DNA of 64,000 nt from Streptomyces sp. NBC_00525 (GTDB taxonomy: Bacteria > Actinomycetota > Actinomycetes > Streptomycetales > Streptomycetaceae). The stretch is taken from NCBI RefSeq assembly GCF_036346595.1, contig NZ_CP107834.1, positions 4,030,001-4,094,000 on the forward strand, written 5' to 3'. A model generated the notes under the pieces. That model ran no database searches, was not told the DNA's origin, and was given only the letters and a program-made list of their open reading frames with translations. The translations under genes and the position numbers were made by a program. How positions within the stretch are numbered: position 1 is the first letter of the stretch; every line of letters begins with the position of its first letter. Positions 38,365 to 48,400 of the stretch are shown piece after piece.

Positions 38365-39360
38365 TCAGAGCTTGCGCAGGGACAGCCGCTGGACCTTGTG
38401 GTCGGGCCCCTTGCGCAGCACCAGCGTGGCACGTCCGCGGGTCGGCGCCACGTTCTCCACGAGGTTCGGCCGGTTGATGGTCCGCCACATGGTGGCCGCG
38501 TACTCCAGCGCCTCCGCCTCGGAGACCTGGGTGTACTTCCGGAAGTACGAGGACGGGTCCTGGAACGCGGTCTCGCGCAGCTTGCGGAACCGGTTGAGAT
38601 ACCAGGTCTCGATGTCCTCCGGCCGGGCGTCCACGTACACGCTGAAGTCGAAGTAGTCGGCGAGCCCGACCCTGGTGCGGCCGTCCTTGCCGGGGAGGGC
38701 GGGCTGCAGGACGTTGAGCCCCTCGACGATCAGGATGTCCGGCCGCCGCACGGTGAGCCGCTCGCCGGGCACGATGTCGTAGATGAGGTGCGAGTAGACG
38801 GGGGCGGTCACCTCGTCCTTGCCCGCCTTGATGTCGGCGACGAAACGGGTGAGGGCGCGCCGGTCGTACGACTCCGGGAACCCTTTGCGCGACATCAGAC
38901 CGCGCGCCCGGAGCTCCTCCATCGGCAGCAGGAACCCGTCGGTGGTCACCAGCTCCACCCGTGGGTGCTCCGGCCAGCGCGCGAGCAGTGCCCGCAGGAT
39001 GCGCGCGGTGGTGGACTTGCCCACGGCGACACTGCCCGCGACCCCTATGACGAACGGCGTCCCGCGCTGCGCGCCCTGCCCGTTCCCGGCGTCCCCGAGG
39101 AAGGTGTTGAGCGCCCCGCGCAGCCCGGAGGTGGCCTGCACGTACAGGTTCAGCAACCGGGACAGCGGCAGATAGACGTCCCGCACCTCGTCGAGGTCGA
39201 TGACGTCCCCGAGCCCGCGCAGCCGCTCGACCTCCTCGGCGGTCAACGGCAACGGCGTCCGGTCGCGCAGCGCGCTCCACTCCGCCCGCGAGAGATCCAC
39301 GTACGGCGTCGCCGCATGCTCGGCGCGTCGGCCCGTACTCCGTGTCGGCGAGGTGATCAC
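38365..39360 (-). CDS. coaA: Type I pantothenate kinase
   Basis: 331 residues with the P-loop [39 protein letters not shown] and [11 protein letters not shown]. It phosphorylates pantothenate, the first step to coenzyme A. Gene position after rplM-rpsI-glmM agrees with the Streptomyces order. Confidence 0.96.
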   Translation of the reverse strand: MITSPTRSTGRRAEHAATPYVDLSRAEWSALRDRTPLPLTAEEVERLRGLGDVIDLDEVRDVYLPLSRLLNLYVQATSGLRGALNTFLGDAGNGQGAQRGTPFVIGVAGSVAVGKSTTARILRALLARWPEHPRVELVTTDGFLLPMEELRARGLMSRKGFPESYDRRALTRFVADIKAGKDEVTAPVYSHLIYDIVPGERLTVRRPDILIVEGLNVLQPALPGKDGRTRVGLADYFDFSVYVDARPEDIETWYLNRFRKLRETAFQDPSSYFRKYTQVSEAEALEYAATMWRTINRPNLVENVAPTRGRATLVLRKGPDHKVQRLSLRKL

Positions 39361-39424
39361 GCCTACATTGTCGCGGGAGACGCCGCTGCGCGGAGGGTGG
39401 GCTCGGTCACGTGGCGGGACGGTG

Positions 39425-39768
39425 TCAGCCGAAAGCCTTGATGTTCTCCCAGCCGCCGTAGATCACGGTCTTCGCCGCAGGGTTCGTGTTGGTGGCGGAC
39501 GGGTGGTACACCTTCACCGATCCGTCTGCGGTGAACCGCGCCCACAGGTCCGGGACGCGGTCGCCGTTGACGTCCGGTATGCCCATCACGATGTCGATCT
39601 TGGCACCGGTCCACCCGGTGCCGTACGAGGTGTCCTTCCCCTCGCGGGAGGCGGCGCCCGTCTTCAGGGAATTCAGGTCCACGCTGCCGGAGACCGCGCC
39701 GGCCTTGCCGTGCCGGATGTACATGTTCCCGTTGGACGTGTTCCGCCACAGGAGGTCGGGGGTGCCGC
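39425..39768 (-). pseudogene. C-terminal remnant of a secreted FG-GAP/VCBS-repeat protein
   Basis: The minus frame from about 39768 reads GTPDLLWRNTSNGNMYIRHG, KIDIVMGIPDVNGDRVPDLW and [20 protein letters not shown], two beta-propeller FG-GAP repeats of Streptomyces secreted proteins. The similarity ends abruptly at 39768, where a plus-strand toxin-like frame begins. The N-terminal part and signal peptide are missing, so this is a cut-off tail. Confidence 0.65.
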
Positions 39769-39769
39769 C

Positions 39770-40210
39770 TACAAGCCGTACCCGAACTCCAGTTTCTACA
39801 ACGGCACCAACTTCAGCTCCGGCACCTCGGACGCCCGCGTCAGGATCCCTGACTGGGCTACAGACGCGGAAGCGCAGCAGTTTGCGGACTATGTAGATGC
39901 GGCCAATGCTGCGATTGCCCGGGGGCAGATGTCACCTACGGGCCGGGTTTCCACTGCTGGTGCAATCAGGAGGGAGGCGGCACGTGAGGCAGCGGCCGAG
40001 CGGCGCCGTGCGGCGGCAGCTGGGACCCCGTACTCCGGTGTTGCTGGGCATGCGCCTGACGCGATGTGGCTGGGCCATGGGGTACCCCCGATCTGGATCG
40101 ACATGACGAAGCGGGTGAACAGCAGCCTTTCTGCCCAAGGGCAACGCTGCCCTGTAGGGTGCAGCCCTAGGCGCTTCGTGCTCGTGGATAACAGGGGTGG
40201 CGGTGTCTGA
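39770..40210 (+). pseudogene. Orphan C-terminal end of a polymorphic toxin-like protein
   Basis: No start codon fits: the frame runs unbroken out of the FG-GAP remnant. From 39770 it reads YKPYPNSSFYNGTNFSSGTS, then a helical Ala/Arg segment (REAAREAAAERRRAAAA) and a conserved-looking end, GHAPDAMWLGHGVPPIWIDM then TKRVNSSLSAQGQR. The style resembles C-terminal toxin tips of secreted Streptomyces proteins, but I cannot name the family. Its TGA overlaps the start of a SUKH immunity-like gene. I infer a displaced toxin tip that lost its delivery domains. Confidence 0.5.
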
Positions 40211-40718
40211 TTGGTCGGCGCTCTTCGCGGAAATGGAAACGGCTAAGCGCAGGTTGGCGGTGAGTGACCGAGACGGGCTTTGGCGTCACGAGCAACGTCG
40301 ACCTCCAGCCGTACCGGGTCGGATCGCGGAAATCGCTACGGTGACGCACTGTTCGGTGGACCCTGAATACGCCGATTTCCTCCTGCATGCGGATGGCTGG
40401 TCGGCCATTTTGCAGGACATTGACCTGTTCGGGACGGCGGACTTCTATACCGACGCTTACGCCGAAGCTGAGGAATTGGTGCGTGTGATCGAGGATGAGG
40501 TGGAGATCGAGCGTGGAGAAGGCTTCACCCGCCTGATTCCCATCGGGGCGTCACGGACGGACATCGACATCCTCGTCATGCCGTGTGTGAGCGATTTGAA
40601 ACGACCGTCCCCTGTCCTCTGGCTTGCGGGCGGGGAAATCGAAAGGTACCGAACCTTCTCCGATTTCTTTCGGGGGATGATCGCCGAGAATAATGCGGAG
40701 GTGGACTCCCTGGCGTGA
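40197..40718 (+). CDS. SUKH-type (SMI1/KNR4) immunity-like protein
   Basis: 173 residues from GTG 40197 (a GTG at 40203 is an alternative). SUKH features: SVDPEYADFLLHADGWSAIL, DIDLFGTADFYTD and a C-terminal LWLAGGEIERYRTFSDFFRG. It overlaps the stop of the toxin-like fragment, the usual layout of toxin-immunity pairs, so it probably neutralised that toxin. GC content is below the surroundings. Confidence 0.78.
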   Translation: MAVSDWSALFAEMETAKRRLAVSDRDGLWRHEQRRPPAVPGRIAEIATVTHCSVDPEYADFLLHADGWSAILQDIDLFGTADFYTDAYAEAEELVRVIEDEVEIERGEGFTRLIPIGASRTDIDILVMPCVSDLKRPSPVLWLAGGEIERYRTFSDFFRGMIAENNAEVDSLA

Positions 40719-40764
40719 ACTCGCCAGCCGTCCACCACCTCCCTTGAGTGGCAATAGCAAACGT

Positions 40765-40797
40765 GAAGCCCCGCCAGGTGTGTCCTGGCGGGGCTTC
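40765..40797. terminator. Bidirectional terminator
   Basis: GAAGCCCCGCCAGG (40765-40778) pairs perfectly with CCTGGCGGGGCTTC (40784-40797) over a five-base loop. It lies between the immunity gene and the convergent integrase remnant. Confidence 0.75.
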
Positions 40798-40830
40798 TGC
40801 GTGGGGGGACGGCAGTACTTGACGGCAACG

Positions 40831-41529
40831 TCAGCGGACGAGTGCGGCGCAGGGCGGTGGTTCGTCGGTGTCGCCGTCGGCCATCTCGATGTTCGTCGGG
40901 TCGTTGAGCGCGGTGCTGAGGACGTCGATGTGGGCATGGCCGAGGAGTTTCTTGATCACGACGAGTTCCACGCCTTGTTCCATGAGCAGGGTGGCGGTGG
41001 AGTACCGGAGGTCGTGGAAGCGGATGCGGCGGAGGCCGGCCTTGCGGAGGAGCGTGGTGAAGGTGCGGGTGAGGTTGGTCGGGTCAATCGGTCTGCCCTG
41101 CGCTGTGGTGAACACGTACCCGTCGTGCTGCCGGGTGGTGCCTGCGGCCTCGCGTTCGCGCTTCTGCTGTTCGTGCTGGAGCTTCAGCGACTGGACGCAG
41201 CGGGTGGGGAGGGCGATGCGGCGCTCGGAGGCTCGCGTCTTGGTGGGCAGCGTGGTGAGCCCGCCTGCGCTGGTGCGCTGAAGGGTGCGGCGGATTGCGG
41301 CGGTGCCCGCGTCGAGGTCGAGGTCTTCCCAGCGCAGGCCGAGGAGTTCGCCCTTGCGGAGTCCGGTGTGGAGGGCGAGTTCGAACAGCGCGTGCAGCCG
41401 GTGTCTGCGCGTGGCCGCGAGGAACTGGCGGGCTTCGTCGGCGGTGAGGGGTTCGAAGCGTCGGGGCCGTGGGGTGCTGGTGCGGACATTGCGGGCGACG
41501 TTACGCGTAATCTCCTCACCATAGGTCAC
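40831..41529 (-). pseudogene. Tyrosine recombinase (integrase) remnant, catalytic Tyr missing
   Basis: The 232-residue frame is the catalytic part of a pSAM2-type integrase: box I arginine in ALHTGLRKGELLGL, the HxxR pair in RFHDLRYSTATLL, and LGHAHI. In relatives the latter is followed by a segment with the catalytic tyrosine (pattern GVTATVYAHV). Here LGHAHI runs straight into DVLSTALNDP, the normal C-terminus, so an in-frame deletion of about 20 residues removed the nucleophile. The N-terminal core-binding domain is also missing upstream of 41529. It cannot recombine DNA. Confidence 0.75.
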
Positions 41530-41930
41530 TCGACTGCTTGCGATTGCGCGGCTGGGGCTCAGCTCAGGCCGGCAAATGGGCAGATGGGCTCCAGCCTCAA
41601 CCTGCGGCCGAAGCCGCCTCCATCAACTCACGGAAATTTGCGCAACAGTTCCGCGACGAACTATCTGCGTGTTCTGGAGGATGCGAATGGGGGTACCTCG
41701 AGACCGGTATCACTCAAGACCCGGCAGCTCGATCTTCAGTGAGGGAGATGGCTGCAAGGTGCGCGGATCGTGCAGCGTTGGCCTGGCCCGTTTAACAAGG
41801 AACCGCATGCAGGGAAAATGAACCTGGGGTTGTGATGTCGGGAACTGACGGAAACATGACCACGCCCCTCGCCCCCTGTCCTTGAAGTCAATTGTGTTCA
41901 AGCGCTGTGTCCCGATCGAAGGGAACGTGG
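41530..41930. other. Region without a recognised gene
   Basis: About 400 bases. The first 50 on the minus strand still read like integrase (SRAIASSRVTYGEEI), so the remnant may begin near 41575. The rest has only short overlapping frames and lower GC. No attachment-site repeat, tRNA or promoter is recognised. GAAGGGAA just before 41931 serves the next gene. Confidence 0.4.
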
Positions 41931-42242
41931 ATGGCTGCAAGAAACTCCGAGGCGCTCGAAGTGTTTCTCAAGGTTGCTGCTGACTCGAGAGTCTCGTGGC
42001 GCGCTGTCGAACTCGCAGGACGAGGGATCTCGGCCGACGCGGCGGGTGTCGTCTGGGTGATTTCCAAGGGGAAGGATTTGCTGAGCGGAGAAGATTTTTA
42101 CGTTCTTCTCATGAGGAAGAGCGACCTGATTGACTCCCTGTCCGAATCATGGCGATCTTTCGACAGTGGAGAACTCTCCAGTGCGGATTTTGAGGACCAG
42201 CTGGAGGCGGTTGTGCTGGAGCTGGAGGGATGGATTCCATGA
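41931..42242 (+). CDS. Hypothetical protein, 103 residues
   Basis: ATG at 41931 with GAAGGGAAC upstream; the frame opens earlier but without a site. The small acidic protein (MAARNSEALEVFLKVAADSR, then SGEDFYVLLMRKSDLIDSLS) ends VVLELEGWIP. It looks like an immunity-type or colicin-immunity-like small protein, but I cannot assign a family. GC content is lower than flanking housekeeping genes, in keeping with accessory DNA. Confidence 0.55.
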   Translation: MAARNSEALEVFLKVAADSRVSWRAVELAGRGISADAAGVVWVISKGKDLLSGEDFYVLLMRKSDLIDSLSESWRSFDSGELSSADFEDQLEAVVLELEGWIP

Positions 42243-42327
42243 GCCTTGCGGTAGTGAAACAGAAAGCTTGGTGTGCGAGTGGCTCAGGCGGTTCGTGTCG
42301 GTGGGCAGTGAGGAGGTCGCCTCCACG

Positions 42328-43374
42328 ATGAGAGGGTCTTGCTGTGACTGGTGTGATGGCGGAGTCACCGTGTTGCGGCGTGTGGGAGCCGGGCAAGTGG
42401 GGCCGGTGGTGTGGGGCGGCGGGTTCGGCCGGACGGCTGGAAGGGTTGTGTTCGAGCGTATGGGGGACCTTGAGGACGGCCTGGGGTTGGAGCTTGGGCC
42501 CGAGGTTTGGGAGCCGGTTGGCTTTGCTGAGGGGGTGCAGGGGGATCGGGTTCGGGCGGCGGCGCTCATGGTTGTGCGTTACTGCTCCCTCCTGCTGCCC
42601 GTGGTGGCCACACCGTGGTTCGGGCCGGTGCGCAACTGCCTGATCCGGGCGCACGGTACGGCCGAGCTGCTGGTGCGGGAGGGCTACGGACCGGACGGTG
42701 CCGTCCGGGCCTTCGACATCGGGCTGACCCGCTGGATGATGAGAGGCGTGACCGAGCTGCCGGAGGCCGCCCGCCGGCCCGAGGAGTCCGTCGACGGGCA
42801 GCGGGAACTGGCTCGGGCCGCCTTCGACGTCGTCGCGGACCCGGCCGACGAGGAGCGCTTCGCCGAGGTGTGTGCCCTCACCGAGCGGCTCGCGGGACCG
42901 GAGTTCGTGGCGGAGGAGCGCGAGCTCAGGGCCCGGGACCTCGCGGAACTCGCCGAGGCACGGGAGAGCGGCCGGGAGCCGGACACCGAGGCGCTGTGGG
43001 CGCGCGCCGACGCCTTCGCCGGGCGCTACGCGGACCGCCTCCGGGCGGAGCTGCGTGCGGCCGGGCACCACATCGGCGAGGTGATGACCGACTTCCCCGT
43101 GCCGGTGACCGAGCGGGGCGCGGACACCGTGCGCCACATCGTCGCGGCGCTGGCCGGACGGTTCGGGGTGTCGGAGGAGGAGGCCCGCGTCCGGGTCTTC
43201 GCCTACTTCGAGGACTGGGACCTCACCGACGAGTCCGAGATCGGCGATCTGGACTTCATCGACCACCAGATGCCGGAGGAGTGGGCGGGCCGCATCTATC
43301 TGGGCCTGGAATTCCACGAGGTGGGGGCGGCCACCGACCTCAGCGGTCACGAGCCCTGGCCGCTGCCGGAATGA
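42328..43374 (+). CDS. Hypothetical protein, uncertain start
   Basis: The well-formed part starts near MGDLEDGLGLELGPEVWEPV and continues through RNCLIRAHGTAELLVREGYG and helical Glu/Arg-rich stretches to the end PWPLPE. ATG 42328, GTG 42301 and GTG 42271 are all possible starts; I favour 42328, with AGGAGG 13 bases upstream. No known domain, signal peptide or membrane helix is seen. A 16-base direct repeat spans its stop codon. Confidence 0.55.
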   Translation: MRGSCCDWCDGGVTVLRRVGAGQVGPVVWGGGFGRTAGRVVFERMGDLEDGLGLELGPEVWEPVGFAEGVQGDRVRAAALMVVRYCSLLLPVVATPWFGPVRNCLIRAHGTAELLVREGYGPDGAVRAFDIGLTRWMMRGVTELPEAARRPEESVDGQRELARAAFDVVADPADEERFAEVCALTERLAGPEFVAEERELRARDLAELAEARESGREPDTEALWARADAFAGRYADRLRAELRAAGHHIGEVMTDFPVPVTERGADTVRHIVAALAGRFGVSEEEARVRVFAYFEDWDLTDESEIGDLDFIDHQMPEEWAGRIYLGLEFHEVGAATDLSGHEPWPLPE

Positions 43375-43401
43375 CCTGGCCGCTGCCGGACCACGCGGAC
43401 C

Positions 43402-43450
43402 ACGGGGAAGGGCCGGGCGCCCCCTCGCGGGGTGCCCGGCCCTTCCCCGT
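43402..43450. terminator. Bidirectional terminator
   Basis: ACGGGGAAGGGCCGGGC (43402-43418) pairs with GCCCGGCCCTTCCCCGT (43434-43450); an inner GCCCC/GGGGT pair extends the stem. It separates the plus-strand hypothetical gene from the convergent argG. Confidence 0.8.
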
Positions 43451-43461
43451 GCCGTGAGGCG

Positions 43462-44942
<1,481 letters not shown>

Positions 44943-44979
44943 CGTCGATCGAGGAACCCGCCGAAAAGGACTCCCAGGA

Positions 44980-44996
44980 ATACCCCTAGGGGGTAT
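44980..44996 (+). promoter_or_regulatory. CsoR-like palindromic operator
   Basis: ATACCCC (44980-44986) and GGGGTAT (44990-44996) are perfect inverted repeats with a TAG spacer. G/C-run palindromes flanked by ATA/TAT are the hallmark of copper-sensing CsoR operators in actinobacteria. It lies 67 bases before the DUF4396 gene and so probably covers its promoter. Confidence 0.55.
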
Positions 44997-45063
44997 ATGG
45001 TTGTGCTTGCGCGGGCCGGGACACCCGTCCCCGTGACCGCTCGCACCTACGGAGGGAATCGCG

Positions 45064-45537
45064 ATGGACCACGCACACGCACACCACGGTCACCACGCGG
45101 GGCACACCTCCTGGCGCATGGCCGCGCAGGCCACCCTCCACTGCCTCACCGGCTGCGCCATCGGCGAGATCCTCGGCATGGTGATCGGCACCGCCGCCGG
45201 GCTCCACAACGGCGCCACCGTCGCTCTCTCCGTCGCCCTGGCCTTCGTCTTCGGTTACGCGCTCACCATGCGCGGCGTCCTGAAGGCGGACGTTCCGCTG
45301 AAGCAGGCCCTCAAGGTGGCGCTCGCCGCCGACACCCTGTCGATCGCCGTCATGGAGATCATCGACAACACCGTCATGGTGACGATCCCCGGCGCGATGG
45401 ACGCGGGCCTGTCCAGCGTCCTGTTCTGGGCCGCGCTCGCCGGCTCGCTGGCCCTCGCCTTCGTGATCACCACCCCGTTCAACCGCTGGATGATCGGCCG
45501 GGGCAAGGGCCACGCCGTGGTGCACGCCTACCACTGA
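45064..45537 (+). CDS. DUF4396 membrane protein with His-rich N-terminus
   Basis: 157 residues. The first 16 residues hold seven His (MDHAHAHHGHHAGHTSW), a likely metal-binding tail. DUF4396 follows with about four helices (HCLTGCAIGEILGMVIGTAA, VALSVALAFVFGYALTM, a helix with MEIIDNTVMVTIPGA, and VLFWAALAGSLALAFVITTP). GGAGGG precedes the start. A CsoR-like palindrome upstream and the His cluster together suggest copper or other metal handling in the membrane. Family function is not established. Confidence 0.82.
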   Translation: MDHAHAHHGHHAGHTSWRMAAQATLHCLTGCAIGEILGMVIGTAAGLHNGATVALSVALAFVFGYALTMRGVLKADVPLKQALKVALAADTLSIAVMEIIDNTVMVTIPGAMDAGLSSVLFWAALAGSLALAFVITTPFNRWMIGRGKGHAVVHAYH

Positions 45538-45549
45538 CGGCGTACGGGC

Positions 45550-46194
45550 TCACTTCCGCCAGAACAGGTGGTGCGTCACCCCGCTCGGGCTCGGTACGAC
45601 ATCCAGGTGGAACCGGTCGCGCAACTCGTCCGGGGACTCCCAGAGCCGCAGCCCCGACCCGAGCTCCACCGGCGACACCGCCACGTGCAGGGTGTCCACC
45701 AGATCCGCGTCCAGGAACTCCCGGACGGTCGTCACCCCGCCCCCGAGGCGGACGTCCTTGCCCCGCGCCGCCTCACGCGCCCGGGCGAGGACGTCGGCCG
45801 GTTCGCCGGACACGAAGTGGAACGTGGTGTCGGAGAGCGTGATCGAGGGGCGCTCGTGGTGGGTGAGGACGAACACCGGGGTGTGGAACGGCGGCTCGTC
45901 GCCCCACCAGCCCTGCCACTCGTGGTCCGTCCACGGCCCGCGCTGGGGGCCGAACTTGTTGCGGCCCATGATCTCGGCGCCGATGTTGTGCGAGAAGTCC
46001 CGCGTCATGTAGTCGTCCAGGCCCCGGCTGCCGCCCGGTTCCGTCCGGTTGGGCCAGCTCGCCGTCGCCCCGGCCCAGGCGAACATCTTCCCCGGATCGA
46101 CGTGCCCGAAGGGCCGCTCCAGGGTCTGGTCCTCGCCGGCGGCGACGCCGTCCGCCGAGACGTTGAAGTTCTGCACCCGCAGCAACTGGGCCAT
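45550..46194 (-). CDS. Dihydrofolate reductase (RibD C-terminal-like) family protein
   Basis: 214 residues from ATG 46194 (MAQLLRVQNFNVSADGVAAG) with AAGGAAT upstream. The RibD_C fold shows in GAEIMGRNKFGPQRGPW, TPVFVLTHHER and VRLGGGVTTVREFLDADLVD. Such proteins are NADPH-dependent reductases of unknown substrate, common in Streptomyces. It is convergent with the DUF4396 gene. Confidence 0.85.
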   Translation of the reverse strand: MAQLLRVQNFNVSADGVAAGEDQTLERPFGHVDPGKMFAWAGATASWPNRTEPGGSRGLDDYMTRDFSHNIGAEIMGRNKFGPQRGPWTDHEWQGWWGDEPPFHTPVFVLTHHERPSITLSDTTFHFVSGEPADVLARAREAARGKDVRLGGGVTTVREFLDADLVDTLHVAVSPVELGSGLRLWESPDELRDRFHLDVVPSPSGVTHHLFWRK

Positions 46195-46274
46195 GGGATT
46201 CCTTCCGGTCTTCCGCTGATGACGAAAGGATGACGCACCGGGCGCCCCGCTGCGATCCGTCGCCGGGAAGCGGC

Positions 46275-47177
46275 TCAGATCCAGAGCTGCGCCTTCATCA
46301 GCAGATGGCCGTGCAGCAGCGTGAGGTCCGGATGCGGCGGGCTGCCCCGCCGGGTGGCCAGGTAGAAGGTGTTCAGCGGCGGGATCTCCGGCTCGATGAG
46401 CGGGGTGATGCCGCCGTTGGCCAGCTCCTCCGCGCACAGATACGTGGGCAGGACCGAGATGCCGGCGGACGACTTCACCGCGGCGAGGGCTCCGCGCAGA
46501 TCCGGGATGACCAGGGCGGGCGGGGTCGTCAGGGAGCGGTCGAAGACGGTGTGCCAGTAGCGCCGGATGATCGGCAGGGACTCCGCGTAACTGATCATCG
46601 GGATGTCGCCCAGGACGTCCGGGCCGTCCGTCTCCAGCCGTGCCAGCGGCAGGCGGGCGGCCAGTTCGGCGGAGGCGACGAGCACGAACTCCTCGTCCAC
46701 CAGCGGAGTCGCCGTCACCCGGCGGCCGCGCGGGCGGACGGTCGAGATGACCAGGTCGAACTCGTTGTCCTCCAGGCGCTCCAGCAGGTCGTCGGAGAGG
46801 CCGAAGGTGAAGTTCAGCCGCATCCCGTCGGACGCGAGGTCGCTGATGGCGGGGATCACGCGGGTCGTCGTCAGCTCGACGGGGCCGGCCACGGTCAGCG
46901 GGCGGGCGGCCGGGTCGTCGCCGAAGGCCCGGTCCACGGCGTGGGTCAGCAGGTCGATGGGGCCCTGGACCTCGCGGATCAGGCCGTCCGCGGCCTGCGT
47001 GGGCTGTGCGCCGTGGGGGAGCCGTTCGAAGAGCGGGCGGCCCATCGCCTGCTCCAGGTTGCGGATCTGATGGGTCACCGCGGGCTGGGAGAGACCGAGC
47101 TGCTGGGCCGCCTTGGTGAAGGAACCGAGCCGGTAGACGGCGACGAACGTGCGCACCCAGCCTAGTTGTACGGACAA
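46275..47177 (-). CDS. LysR-family transcriptional regulator
   Basis: 300 residues with the N-terminal helix-turn-helix FVAVYRLGSFTKAAQQLGLS followed by QPAVTHQIRNLEQAMGRPLF, then a substrate-binding domain (VISTVRPRGRRVTATPLVDE). The start is a TTG at 47177 with GGGGGGA seven bases upstream. It lies between the RibD-like gene and a DJ-1 gene, any of which it may control. Confidence 0.9.
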   Translation of the reverse strand: MSVQLGWVRTFVAVYRLGSFTKAAQQLGLSQPAVTHQIRNLEQAMGRPLFERLPHGAQPTQAADGLIREVQGPIDLLTHAVDRAFGDDPAARPLTVAGPVELTTTRVIPAISDLASDGMRLNFTFGLSDDLLERLEDNEFDLVISTVRPRGRRVTATPLVDEEFVLVASAELAARLPLARLETDGPDVLGDIPMISYAESLPIIRRYWHTVFDRSLTTPPALVIPDLRGALAAVKSSAGISVLPTYLCAEELANGGITPLIEPEIPPLNTFYLATRRGSPPHPDLTLLHGHLLMKAQLWI

Positions 47178-47381
47178 GCCATCCCCCCGGAAGCTCTGTC
47201 CCGGTCCGGCGCGACCCGAACCGGCGCTGAGCCCGACCCTACGCGATCAGGTGATGACCGTCAGGTCCGACGGCGGCACCCGGTGCCGCTTGCGGCGGGC
47301 CCGCGCCCACGGCGTGGACGGGTGCCCGCCGCGGACTCCGGGGTTCCGGGTCCGGGCGGCACCCGCCCATGGGGCGCACGG

Positions 47382-48059
47382 TCAGCGGGCGGCGAGCTGC
47401 TCGACGACCAGCTCGGCGACGCGCGCGGCGGAGGCCGGGTTCTGACCGGTCACCAGGCGCCGGTCGGCCACCGCGTGCGGGGCGAAGTTGTCGGTCTTGG
47501 TGATCTTCGCGCCGCGCTCGGCGAGGGTGCTCTCCAGCAGGAAGGGGACGACGCCGGTCAGGCCCACCGCCTCCTCCTCCTCGTTGGTGAAGGCCGAGAC
47601 CTGCTTGCCGTCCACGAGGTAGCTGCCGTCGGAGAGCTTGATGTTCACCAGGCCGGCCGGGCCGTGGCAGACGGCGGCGACCGCGCCGCCCTGCTCGTAG
47701 ATCGCGGCGGCCAGCGAGGCCAGCTCCTCGGACTCGGGGAAGTCCCACATCGTGCCGTGGCCGCCGGCGAAGTAGATCGCGTCGTACTCGGACGCCTTCA
47801 CCTCACCGGCGGCGGGCGTCGCGGCCAGCGCCTTCGAGGTCTCCGGGTCCGCGAGGAAGTCGCCGACGACGGTGTCGTCGGGGTTGATGCCGTCCTGCGG
47901 GGCGGCGCCGCCGCGCACGGAGACGTACTCGATCTCGTAACCGGCCTTGCGGAAAACCGCCGCCGGGTGGGCAACCTCGGGCACGTAGAAGCCGGTCTTA
48001 CGGCCGGTCGCGCCGAGTTCGTCGTGACTGGTGAGGGCGAACAGAACCTTCGTGGACAT
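47382..48059 (-). CDS. DJ-1/PfpI family protein (type 1 glutamine amidotransferase-like)
   Basis: 225 residues with the nucleophile elbow VAAVCHGPAGL (Cys about 132), the acidic partner region GFYVPEVAHPAAVF, and YFAGGHGTMWDFP. The pattern is that of Hsp31/glyoxalase III-type DJ-1 proteins, which detoxify methylglyoxal or act as chaperones. It is divergent from a second, less similar DJ-1 gene. Confidence 0.9.
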   Translation of the reverse strand: MSTKVLFALTSHDELGATGRKTGFYVPEVAHPAAVFRKAGYEIEYVSVRGGAAPQDGINPDDTVVGDFLADPETSKALAATPAAGEVKASEYDAIYFAGGHGTMWDFPESEELASLAAAIYEQGGAVAAVCHGPAGLVNIKLSDGSYLVDGKQVSAFTNEEEEAVGLTGVVPFLLESTLAERGAKITKTDNFAPHAVADRRLVTGQNPASAARVAELVVEQLAAR

Positions 48060-48400
48060 GGCGGAATCTCCCGAACGGGGTCATGGATGAGGGGCAGGTC
48101 TCCGGCGGCGGCCGCAGGGGCCGCACGGGGCGGCGCATGGGGCGGGACGTGCGTCTCGGTGGCCGGCCGCATTGCTGTGTTCCGGACACCCAGAAATTTA
48201 GGCACCGGGCGGACCCCCGGCAAATAGACGAAGTCATGACCCGCATAAGCATGCCTATAGGTCCATTGAAATCCACCCCTTCTTCTTGCGGGAAGAACGG
48301 GGGAGTGGGTTATGGTCTCCCTTCTGTACCCCCGACTCTGTACCCCCCCGACGGCATCGGCCGCAGAGAACAACAGCTCTCCGGCGAAAGTGAGGCAAAG
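48060..48400. promoter_or_regulatory. Divergent intergenic region between two DJ-1 genes
   Basis: 341 bases without a gene. It must hold both divergent promoters; the AT-rich run around 48225-48275 (with ATGACCCGCATAAGCATGCC) is the likely centre. A short direct repeat CTGTACCCCC occurs at about 48325 and 48340. No clear -35/-10 pair is asserted. Confidence 0.35.

Noticed and set aside
39200..39769. N-terminal 190 codons of the plus-strand frame leading into the toxin-like end
   Set aside because: They are antisense to the start of coaA and to the FG-GAP remnant and have no domain; only the part after 39770 is credible.
42130..42327. Upstream extension of the hypothetical gene to 42130
   Set aside because: The extra residues overlap the preceding gene in another frame and read like non-coding sequence (Trp, Cys and Arg rich).
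43355..43390. 16-base direct repeat CCTGGCCGCTGCCGGA with period 20 across the stop of the hypothetical gene
   Set aside because: A simple short duplication at a gene end; no sign of an attachment or regulatory site.
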